From Magnolia sinica (lineage: Eukaryota; Streptophyta; Magnoliopsida; Magnoliales; Magnoliaceae), in the NCBI RefSeq assembly GCF_029962835.1, contig NC_080588.1, forward strand, positions 49,769,001 through 49,833,000: a DNA stretch of 64,000 bases, given 5' to 3'. Numbering within the stretch: the stretch's first letter is position 1; the number at the start of each line of letters is the position of its first letter. Under the pieces are notes generated by a model, which saw only the letters and a list, made by a program, of their open reading frames with translations, did no database searches and had not been told where the DNA came from. Both the position numbers and the translations under genes were made by a program. Of this stretch, positions 44,990 through 54,060 are shown in pieces.

Positions 44990-46995
44990 ATTAATATGCT
45001 GAGGAAGGTACATAGCCAAAATAAAAATACATAATAGAAAGAAAGTGTAGGGCTCTGCTGGAGGAGGCTGCTTAAAAGGCAAGTCCTCAGTCAACGGAGA
45101 GGAGTCTTAGGAAGGGTCGACCTCAAAGGCAGAGAAGTTGAGCTCAGGATACATTCCTTTGATATCTTCTAGGCACTTTTTGTACCCGAGACCATAAAAG
45201 CATCCCTGTCCTCCTCAAGCTCCTTAGAGGCTTTAAATTCCTCTATGGCAGCTGCCCGAGCCGCTTGGATAGCTCCTTGAGCCTCTTTCATATTTGCACT
45301 GTACTCATGCCTCAACTCAGCCAAATCAGACTTCCACTGGGCACCCCTCTCCAAAGCTTCGGCAAGGAGCTTCTTGGACACCTCTAGCTCGATCAACGCC
45401 CCCTCCACCTAGGCCTTCAGGGCAGCATTCAACCCTCCCCCTGAGCCCTCAAAGAGGCGTTCTCGGAGCGAAGCTACTCGGCTTCAACACTCTTCTGCAG
45501 CAATGCCACCTCGACCTCCTTATAATTTGCCTTGCTGCGCAATATCTCGCGAAGTACATTAAGGAGAGAAGGGGTGAGCTAAAACTAAATTCATATTAGA
45601 AGACACAAAAACTACTAAACGACGAAAGAAAATTGTGAAAAGCAACTTCCCATAAGGAGAAGTTTGCCAACTACCCCACGATGTCGTCTGGAGGCATATC
45701 CATTGTCCTGGTGAACTCAGCATTCAGAATATGTCGTTCTACCCAGGGCGGAAGGCCCTCTATCGAGGCACGAGCTGACTTGGAGGATCCCTGACTCCCA
45801 TTAACTCGGCCTTCAACTCGAAATGAAGCCTCGATCTCCACAGCACCCTACACCTCAAAAGGCCGGCACTCAGAGACAAAGCCTCCCCTACTGCCTCAGA
45901 GATGGCGGCAGTAGGAATCATAGTCACAATGTCATTTGCGACTTCCCGACCCATGGAAGACGATAAGCCAACCGCTCCCTTCTTCTTTAAGATCGGTTTT
46001 TTCTTCTTTTAGGCGACCTTGGCCAAGGAGGGGGCTTTACGTTTGTGGCTCCTCTGCTCATGCATCCCTACACGACAAAAAGAAATGATTAGCCATCATG
46101 CAAGAGTGAGATGGTCCTTCAACTAACCCTCGACATTATACCTACTATGGATAGAACGAGACTTGACTTGAGAAGCAGCTCGGGCGTGATGAGATGCCTC
46201 CAAGACCTTAACTCACAGTCTATCAATCTCGCTTCAGCAATCCGAGCACGAACTTTTTCGCTCACCCTGGCAGGATACTTAAACGGAACTGCTAACAATG
46301 ACCACAGTCAGAAAATGAAGGAAGCAAAAAAAAAAAAACAAAGGGGAAGCAATTCGGATATAAGACCTGGCTTGGAGAAGGAGGTTAAGACCCAAGAGTG
46401 AAGCCCGAAAGTTCATGGAACCTCCCAATCTCTTGACGCTCAAAACCACTTGCCCTTCCAATTCTTGTTTAAGGTCGGGACATCTATGATTAGGGCCTTA
46501 TTAGTCCTTGGCCAAGCAACAAAATAGTACTAACCGTTTGGATTTCACCTGGTACAAGCGAAGAAATTCATTCACGGTCAGCTCGGGTTGGTCGAGCTTA
46601 GACCAAAGAATGAATACCCCCACCAATGCCCTTCAGGCATTAGGAATCAACTTCCCAGGAGCTAACCCCAGACATGTGAGAACTTCCTCATAATGGGTTA
46701 CAAGGGAAGCATCAACCCGCATTGGAGGGCGACCTGGAAAATGGCTACCTCTCCGTTACGAGGTTCTATGGGGAGCTCGCCTGGCACAGGAGCTCGGAGT
46801 ACCACAGACTTGGGAATATAATACCCCGACCTGATCCACACCAAGTCAGTCTCTGTCAACGAGGACCATACCAACACTTTCTCTGCTTCCTTTGATGAGG
46901 ACCCACTGATTTCTTCAGTCACTAAGGCAACCCCCCTGTATCCTCTAGCCACTCGGCCGAGGACCGATCTGTCATCTACGACTTGTGGGATGCCC
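44990..46995 (-). pseudogene. Antisense ORF of element T (putative gypsy-type transposon domain)
   Basis: Read leftward on the minus strand, opposite to pol. From 46952: GYRGVALVTEEISGSSSKEA, ...SGYYIPKSVVLRAPVPGELP, EPRNGEVAIFQVALQCGLML; then, one frame over, LGLAPGKLIPNA, a stop where Trp is usual, RALVGVFILWSKLDQPEL. This layout fits the domain known as putative gypsy-type transposon (Pfam Transposase_28), found in antisense ORFs of Tat elements such as Grande. Further on, an Ala/Glu/Lys-rich helical part (45169-45520; LEVSKKLLAEALERGAQWKS) looks like a coiled coil. A tail with DIKGMYPELNFSAFEV lies near 45120-45170. It is broken by stops and a frameshift near 46700. Function unknown. Confidence 0.7.
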
Positions 46996-47678
46996 GAAAA
47001 TCCCTGTCACTCATCACCACCAACGGTGATGGTGGGTTCGACATAGGGCGAAGTTCATGTGCCCCACCATCACCACGTCAGAACGCCCCTCCCCACTGGT
47101 CATGCGATCCGGACATATTCTCCAGGAAAGAAAATCACCAGAAATTGGAATCCCAAAGAAAAAGAAAGAGACAAAGGAAGGGACGGGAGTAGAAGAATGA
47201 ATGTGAGGCTCACCAAGGGGGAGACCATGAAATCTCACTGGAAATCGCCTACGTCGGAAAGGGACAATGAACACAGAAAGAGGGGCAAATAGTCGTAGAC
47301 AATACTAGGGCATCCCCTTCTATAGCAGGCCCGCTCGTACGAGCACTTAATGCTCACATTCAATGTGCAACCGAAAAATAGCTCCTCAACATGCTCATAC
47401 AAGTTTAGCGTAATTGCTCACTACATAGCTCCGCGACCAAGGACAGTCCACGTGTCACTACCCCATATGCCGAGTGCCAAAAAAGGCATCCTAATAGCGC
47501 ACATGACCTCAAGCTATGATGCGCCACTTCAAATGCAATGCATCATGATTACAGATACACCTCATTTTCTAAGCATGCCGCCTTATTGAACATTAATAAC
47601 AAGAAAAATCTGACCCAACCGAAACTGACCCACCTACTTCTCAAGCCTGCTTCACAAGCTCGAAAGTAGGGGGCTTAT
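46996..47678 (+). other. Region between the antisense ORF start and the T 3' LTR
   Basis: About 680 bp with no recognisable gene; it would hold the promoter and leader of the antisense ORF. The end, GAAAGTAGGGGGCTTAT (47662-47678), is a purine-rich tract next to the LTR and is the likely polypurine tract. Confidence 0.5.
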
Positions 47679-48259
47679 TGTTATGGGAAGAATGGGCCGA
47701 CCAAAAATATAAGGTCAGGCAGGGACTTTGTTCACTTCACCAGGTCGGACAATGACAAATACGACTAAAAGGTTCAACCTCTGGCCCCAGATAAAGTTGG
47801 AGATGAGGTCAAGCTTGATCAACTCATCAGTTGGTCGAAAGACCCCCTAGTCGACACTGTGCCAAAAGGAACTCAACTGTTGTTCACCGAATGACTCAAG
47901 TCGGCACAACCTTTCTTCTACTAGTTCCGACATGATCCCAGCGGTGTCTACCCAGGATCCCAGCCAAGGATCTAAGGAATCGACTGCAATACGGGCCTAC
48001 CTAATTTCTTAGCTAAGAATCTCAAAAGATCCTCACGACATGTACATGATCTAAATCTTACTACAACACACCCCTACTAAACATGGAGATCTCCTCTACG
48101 CCACCGCCTCCCCTTACCTATAAATAAGAGTTCCTCCAATGGTGAAAGGTACGCATATTTTCTAGCCTATGATCAGACCCAGATTCCATGTCTGACTTAG
48201 GCATGGAGGGTCCCCTGTACTAGCCAGGGTCTTCTTTATCCGTCACTTGTGCAGGTACA
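47679..48259 (+). repeat. 3' LTR of element T (about 580 bp)
   Basis: It starts TGTTATGGGAAGAATGG right after a polypurine tract and ends CTTGTGCAGGTACA. The exact end is uncertain (48253 or 48259, both CA). It has a TATA box at 48119. There is no 5' LTR in the window to compare. Confidence 0.65.
48119..48126 (+). promoter_or_regulatory. LTR TATA box, element T
   Basis: TATAAATA in CCTATAAATAAGAG, about 440 bp into the LTR and 130 bp before its end. Confidence 0.55.
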
Positions 48260-48260
48260 C

Positions 48261-48610
48261 CACTATGGCAAAATAGTGAAAAAAGGACAGTCCAAAATTG
48301 TCTCAAATGACCAAAAAGGACGGTCATGGACCATTGCATGGGCCATCAAATTTTGACATGTCGTATTACTTAAAGGACGGTCAAAAACCGTCATTCTTAT
48401 TGATGAAAAAAGGACGGTCATGGACCATCCTTAAAAAGGACTGTCATGGACCGTCTCTGATAAGCCTTCAAAGGACGGCCATGGACCATCCTTAAAAAGG
48501 ACTGTCATGGACCGTCTCTTATGAGCCTTCAAAGGACAGCCATAGACCGTCCTTAAAAAGGACGGTCATGGACCGTCCCTTATGAACCTTCAAAGCACAC
48601 TTTCAAATTT
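48261..48610 (+). mobile_element. Probable CACTA DNA-transposon end with subterminal repeats
   Basis: It begins CACTATGGCAAAATAGTG, then repeated AAAGGACGGTCATGGACCGTCC-like words. CACTA elements start with CACTA and carry subterminal arrays of short direct and inverted repeats; both are seen. Three tandem units of 61 bp start at 48431, 48492 and 48553. The best palindrome is GGACGGTC-ATG-GACCGTCC (48560-48578). The matching right end (TAGTG) and a transposase are not seen in the window, so how far the element runs is unknown; it may include the minisatellite. The CACTA begins one or two bases after the T LTR end. Confidence 0.55.
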
Positions 48611-49158
48611 GAGAGGGTCAATATACACCTGTTATAATATATTTCATCGCATTTTTCCTGATATACACCTGTTATATAATATATTTCATAATATTCACAT
48701 TCACATCCATCTAAACCCAAACTATGTAAATCCAACATAAACTACATTCATCGAAACACAAACTACATCCATCCAAACACAAACAATCTTATCCACATTA
48801 CTTTCATCCACACATAAATACATATAAGTTTAACATCATAAATAAAAAAATTTTAAAAAAAGGAAAAAAATCAACAATAATTTTCTGTCTTTCATCTAAA
48901 AAAAATATTAAACCAACAAAACATTATAATTCAAAATCATGAAGAATTGCATAAACTTCTTCCAAAAAAGTGGGCACTTTTTTAAAATAAAATTGATCAT
49001 TAAAATAAAACTAATGCAAGCAAATAATACAAAAAAGTGTTTCAATTCAAGTTAATAGAAACAACAACAAAAATTAAAGCTTTGTAAAAAGGGGCATATG
49101 TTAAAAGGGATATGTTCTTGTTTCTTGTCATGTGATTAGGCTACATTATTACAGTAAT
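48611..49158. other. AT-rich stretch, no gene seen
   Basis: About 550 bp, strongly AT-rich, with a short duplication of ATATACACCTGTTAT...AATATATTTCAT (48622 and 48660) and CATCCA-rich words near 48700-48800. No similarity recognised. Confidence 0.5.
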
Positions 49159-52100
49159 CGGGTTCGGGTTCGAGATCGGGTTTAGGTTTAGATTTTCAAG
49201 TTTAGGTTTAGGTTTAGGTTAGGGAGTTGAGATTAGGATTAGGTGTAGGTCTAGGTTTAGGGATTTGAGAATACATTTAGGTTTTAGGTTATAGGTTTAG
49301 TTTTAGGTTTTAGGTTATAGTTTATAAGTTTAAGTTATAGGTTATAGGTTATAAGTTATAGGTTAAGGTTTAGGTTATAGGTTTTGGTTTAGGTTTAGGT
49401 TTAGGTTTAGGTTTAGGTTTTGGTTATAGGTTTAGGTTAAGGTTTAGGTTTTAGTTATAGGTTATAGCTTTAGGGAATTGAGAATAGGTTAAGGTTAAGG
49501 TTAAGGTTTAGGTTTAGGAAATCGGGTCCGAGTTCGGGATCGGGTTTAGGTTTGGGTTTTCAAGTTTAGGTTTAAGTTTAGGTTAGGGAGTTGAGATTAG
49601 GATTAGGTGTAGGTTTAGGTTTAAGGATTTGAGAATACATTTCGGTTTTAGGTTTAGGTTTAGGTTTTAGGCTTAGGTTTAGGATATAGGTTTAGTTTAT
49701 AAGTGCAAGTTATAGGTTTAGGTTTAGGTTAGGTTATAGGTTAAGGTTTAGGGAATTGAGAATAGGTTAAGGTTTAGGTTTAGGAAATCGGGTTCGGGTT
49801 CAGGATTGAGTTTAGGTTTGGGTTTTCAAGTTTAGGTTTAGGTTTAGGTTAGGGAGTTGAGATTAGGATTAGGTGTAGGTTTAGGTTTTGGGCTTTGAGA
49901 ATACATTTAGGTTTTAGGTTTAGGTTTAGGTTTAGGTTTAGGTTTAAGTTTAGGTTATGGTTTTAGGTTTAGGTTTAGGTTTAGGTTATAAGCTATAGGT
50001 TTAGGGAGTTGAGAATAGATTAATATTTAGGTTTAGGAAATCAGGTTCGGGTTCGGGATCGGGTTTAGCTTTAGGTTTTCAAGTTTAGGTTTAGGTTTAG
50101 GTTAGGGAGTTGAGATTAGGATTAGGTGTAAGTTTAGATTTAGGGATTTAAGAATACATTTAGGTTTTAGGTTTAGGTGTTATAAGTTATAGGTTTAGGT
50201 TTAGGTTAAGGTTTACGTTTAGGTTTTGGTTTAGGGAATTGAGAATAGGTTAAGGTTTAGGTTTAAGAAATCGGGTTTGGGTTCGGGATCGGGTTTAGGT
50301 TTGGGTTTTCAAGTTTAGGTTTAGGTTTAGGTTAGGGAATTGAGATTAGGATTAGGTGTAGGTTTAGGTTTATGGATTTAAGAATACATTTAGGTTTTAG
50401 GTTTAGGTTATAGGTTATAGGTTATAGGTTTAGGTTTAGGTTAAGATTTAGGTTTTGGTTTTGGTTTAGGGAATTGAGAATATGTTAAGGTTTAGGTTTA
50501 AGAAATCGGGTTTGGGTTCGGGATCGGGTTAGGTTTGGGTTTTCAAGTTTAGGTTTAGGTTTAGGTTAGGGAGTTGAGATTAGGATTAGGTGTAGGTTTG
50601 GGTTTAGGTTTAGGTTAGGTTATAAGCTATAAGTTTAGAGAACTGAGAATAGGTTAAGGTTTAGGTTTAGAAAATCGGGTTCGGGTTCGAGATCGGGTTT
50701 AGGTTTGGGTTTTTAAGTTTAGGTTTAGGTTAGGGAGTTGAGATTAGGATTAGGTGTAGGTTTAGGTTTATGGATTTGAGAATACAATTTAGGTTTTAGG
50801 TTTAGGTTTAGGTTAAAGGTTATAGGTTTAGGTTAAGGTTTAGGTTTAGGTTTAGGTTATAAGCTATAGGTTTAGGGAATTGAGAATAGGTTAAGGTTTA
50901 GGTTTAGGAAATTGGGTTCGGGTTCGGGATCGGGTTTAGGTTTGGGTTTTCAAGTTTAGGTTTAGGTTTAGGTTAGGGAGTTGAGATTAGGATTAGGTGT
51001 AGGTTTAGGTTTAGGGATTGGAGAATACATTTAGGTTTTAGGTTTAGGTTTAGGTTATAGGTTATAGGTTTAGGTTTAGGTTTAGGTTTAGGTTTAGGTT
51101 AAGGTTTAGGTTTAGGGAATTGAGAATAGACTAAGGTTTAGGTTTAGGAAATCAGGTTCGGGTTCAGGATCGGGTTTAGGTTTGGGTTTTCAAGTTTAGG
51201 TTTAGGTTTAGGTTAGGGAGTTGAGATTAGGATTAGGTGTGGGTTTAGGTTTAGGGATTTAAGAATACATTTAGGTTTTAGGTTTAGGTTATAGGTTATA
51301 GGTTTAGGTTTAGGGTTAGGTTTAGGTTATAGCTATAGGTTTAGGGAATTGAGAATAGGTTAAGGTTTATGTTTAGGAAATTGGATTCGGGTGTGGATCG
51401 GGTTTAGGTTTAGGTTTTCAAGTTTAGATTTAGGTTTAGGTTAGGAAGTTGAGATTAGGATTAGATGTAGGTTTAGGTTTAGGGATTTGAGAATACATTT
51501 AGGTTTTAGGTTTAGGTTTAGGTTATAAGCTATAGGTTTAGGGAATTGTGAAGGTTTAGGTTTAGGAAATCGGGTTCGGGTTCGGGATTGGGTTTAGGTT
51601 TGGGTTTTCAAGTTTAAGTTTAGGTTTAGGTTAGGGAGTTGAGATTAGGATTAGGTGTAGGTTTTGGTTTAGGGATTTGAGAATACATTTAGGTTTTAGG
51701 TTTAGGTTTAGGTTTAGGTTATAGGTTATCGGTTTAGGTTTAGGTTTAGGTTTAGGTTTCAGTTTAGGTTATAAGCTACAGGTTTAGGGAATTGAGAATA
51801 GGTTAAGGTTTAGGTTTAGGAAATCGGGTTCAGGTTCGGGATCGGGTTTAGGTTTGGGTTTTCAAGTTTAGGTTTAGGTTTAGGTTAGGGAGTTGAGATT
51901 AGGATTAGGTGTAGGTTTAGGTTTAGGGATTTGAGAATGCATTAGGTTTTTGGTTTAGGTTTAAGTTATAGGTTATAGGTTTAGGTTTAAGTTTAGGTTT
52001 AGGTTTCGATTTAGGTTATAAGCTATAGGTTTAGGGAATTGAGAATAGGTTAAGGTTTAGGTTTAGGAAATCGGGTTCGGGTTCGGGTTTTCAAGTTTAG

Positions 52101-52545
52101 GTTTAGGTTTAGGTTAGGGAGTTGAGATTAGGATTAGGTGTAGGTTCAGGTTTAGGGATTTGAGATTACATTAAGTTTTAGGTTTAGGTTTAGGTTATAG
52201 GTTATAGGTTTAGGTTTAAGTTTAGGTTTAGGTTAAGGTTATATGTTTAGGTTTAGGTTTAGGTTAGGTTATAGGTTTTTGGTTAAGGTTTAGGTTATAG
52301 TTATAGGTTTTGGTATTTGAGAATAGGTTATAGGTTCAGGTTATAAGTTATAGGTTATAGGTTTAGGTTAAGGTTTAGGTTATAGGTTTTGGGATTTGAG
52401 AATAGGTTTAGGTTATAAGTATAGGTTTAAGTTAGGTTATAGGTTAAAGTTAGGGAATTGAGTTTAGGTTATAGGTTTAAGTTATAGGTTTAGTTTGTAG
52501 TTATAGGTTTTAGGATTTAAGAATAGGTTTAGGTTATAGGTTAAG
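49159..52545 (+). repeat. TTTAGG-based minisatellite with higher-order units
   Basis: 3.4 kb made of GGTTTA hexamers mixed with variants (GGTTATA, GGTTTTA, GGGTTCGG). A longer unit recurs: GGGTTCGGGTTCGGGATCGG, then a TTTCAAG spacer, AGGGAGTTGAGATTAGGATT, GGATTTGAGAATACA, a hexamer run, and GGGAATTGAGAATAGGTTAA. The AGGGAGTTGAGATTAGG mark (counted from GGGAG) falls near 49222, 49586, 49852, 50105, 50335, 50569, 50733, 50976, 51216, 51444, 51634, 51888 and 52117; most gaps are 228-266 bp. The plant telomere unit is TTTAGGG, one G longer; it appears here only now and then. Confidence 0.95.
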
Positions 52546-52555
52546 GGTGTGGTCC

Positions 52556-52905
52556 CTGCAAATACAGATATAAACACGGCTTGCTCCAATTGACCAGCCT
52601 TTTCAACGTTGTCCATAAGAAATGGACAGCTTCATCATGGTCATAACAGCGGTTCCCACCTTCCAAGGACCCCCACTCAACATCCAAATAGCTCCGACAC
52701 ACATCCGAGTCTACTCCATCAATTTCAAGTAAATACATAAATATGGCATGTCCAAATGGTCAGGCCACTCCAATGCTGTTCGTAGGAAATGGACAGCTCC
52801 ATCATAGTCATAACAGCTGTTCCCACCTTCTAGGGACCTCCGTTCAACATCCGAATAGCTCCGACGCACATCTGGGTCTGCTCCATCAATTTCAAGCTAA
52901 TACAT
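52556..52905. repeat. 167-bp imperfect tandem duplication
   Basis: Two copies of a unit containing AAATGGACAGCT, CATAACAGC-GTTCCCACCTTC, ATAGCTCCGAC-CACATC and CTCCATCAATTTCAAG; the first word starts at 52620 and 52787, so the period is 167 bp. A third, partial copy lies at 55111-55170. Read on the minus strand, the left copy is open for 65 codons and shows SLEGGNRCYDHDEAVHFL; the right copy gives SLEGGNSCYDYDGAVHFL after frame changes. It could be a duplicated exon of an unknown gene. I do not recognise the product. Confidence 0.7.
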
Positions 52906-53394
52906 TTAAAAACAACATAATTATATCTAAAAGCATCTGAATACCTGGGGAAGGCCTCCCATATTCGTATTGTTGGTTACTTATCCCTTTGTCTATAAGC
53001 CACAATTGACCAACACTTTCTATTGCTACCTATACTCTGAAACCAACACAAATATAACTGGAAAACAATATAAGGAATAAGAAAAAATGAATTTACTTGT
53101 ACACATCATTAAATGTTTCCCTATAAGGAGGTGATATTATATCTTTGATAGCCACAACCTGTATGATAGAGAAAAATGCAACCAATACAGTTTGTTACAA
53201 TTCAAAGGAGAAAAAAGATTTGTGGCTGCACCGATATTCTAGTACATTACGAACGGCTGCCTACGTACCCAAAAAGTCAGATTGGGATCAAGCCACTATG
53301 TAGTTCTTTTTATTAACCAAGTTACTAAAGGTCATGAATTTCATATTTAACAAAGTATCACTGAACGTCGTCTCAAATCGTTTCTGGTTGGGAT
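52906..53394. other. Intron-like island sequence around the MAP-kinase exon
   Basis: Unique, AT-rich sequence between the two minisatellite blocks. Apart from the exon at 53097-53158 and the duplication to its left, I see no similarity. The last words, CAAATCGTTTCTGGTTGGGATTTGAG, run straight into the second minisatellite block. Confidence 0.45.
53097..53158 (-). pseudogene. MAP-kinase exon fragment
   Basis: A 62-bp exon-like block on the minus strand reads VVAIKDIISPPYRETFNDVY. Plant MAP kinases have V-AI-DII-PP-R--FNDVY in subdomain IV-V of the kinase fold, just before the YELMDTDLHQII segment. It has a pyrimidine-rich acceptor (TTTTTCTCTATCATACAG) on its 5' side and a GTAAAT donor on its 3' side; the donor follows FNDVY, where I recall plant MAP-kinase genes having an intron. 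No neighbouring kinase exon (LREIKLL before, ELMDTDLH after) is seen within 2 kb, so this is a stray or captured fragment, not a gene. Confidence 0.6.
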
Positions 53395-54060
53395 TTGAGA
53401 TTAGGTTTAGGTTAAGGTTATAAGTTTAGGTAAAGGTTATAAGTTTAGGTTATAGGTTAAGGTTTAGGTTTAGGTTATAGGTTATAGGTTAAGGTTTACG
53501 TTAGGTTTTAAATTTAGGTTAAGGTTATAGGTTTAGGTTATAAGTGTAGGTTATAGGTTTAGGTCTAGATTAGGTTATAGGTTAAGGTTTAGGGAATTGA
53601 TAATAGGTGTAGGTTTAGGTTTAGAAAATTAGGTTCGGGTTCGGGTTAAGGTTTAGGTTATAGGTTTTGGGATTTGAGAATAGGTTTAGGTTATAAGTAT
53701 AGGTTTAGGTTATAAGAATAGGTTTAGGTTTAGGTTTTATGTTTAGGTTAAGGTTATAGGTTTAAGTTATATGTTTAGGTTTAGGTTATAAGTGTAGGTT
53801 ATAGGTTTAGGTTTAGGTTAGGTTATAGGTTAAGGTTTAGGGAATTGAGTTTAGGTTTTAGGTTAGGGCGTTGAGATTAGGATTAGGTGTAGGTTTGGGT
53901 TTAGGGATTTCAGAATACGTTAAGGTTTAGGTTTAGGAAATCGGGTTCGGGTTCGAGATTGGGTTTACATTTGGGCTTTAGGTTTAGGTTTAGGTTATAG
54001 GTTTAGGTTTAGGTTAAGGTTTAGCTTTAGGTTATAGGTTTTGGGATTTGAGAATAGGTT
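53395..54060 (+). repeat. TTTAGG-based minisatellite, second block
   Basis: The same hexamer family and orientation as 49159-52545, with the GGTTATAGG variant more common. One recognisable higher-order mark (AGGGCGTTGAGATTAGGATT, near 53867) and one GGGTTCGGGTTCGAGATTGG mark near 53943. It ends at GGGATTTGAGAATAGGTTAT. Confidence 0.9.

Larger units (their letters stand above)
41712..48259 (+). mobile_element. Tat-lineage retrotransposon T, 3' part
   Basis: RT, RNase H, a second RNase H, integrase, a long region with an antisense ORF, and a 3' LTR. It belongs to the Tat lineage (relatives of Grande and Retand) by the GLYCYNVMPFGLKN motif in RT, the double RNase H and the antisense ORF. It is cut on the left by the end of the G LTR; the start of T is not in the window. 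If G inserted into T, the 5-bp duplication would be TCTAC (41712-41716) but its partner is lost with the left end of G. Confidence 0.8.

Noticed and set aside
46111-46401. A 96-codon plus-strand ORF
   Set aside because: It is opposite the Tat antisense ORF and shows no motif.
48298-48495. A 65-codon ORF
   Set aside because: It translates the 61-bp subterminal repeats of the CACTA end.
49159-52545. A true telomere or chromosome end
   Set aside because: The unit is mostly TTTAGG rather than TTTAGGG, is mixed with many variants and other words, and has transposons on both sides.
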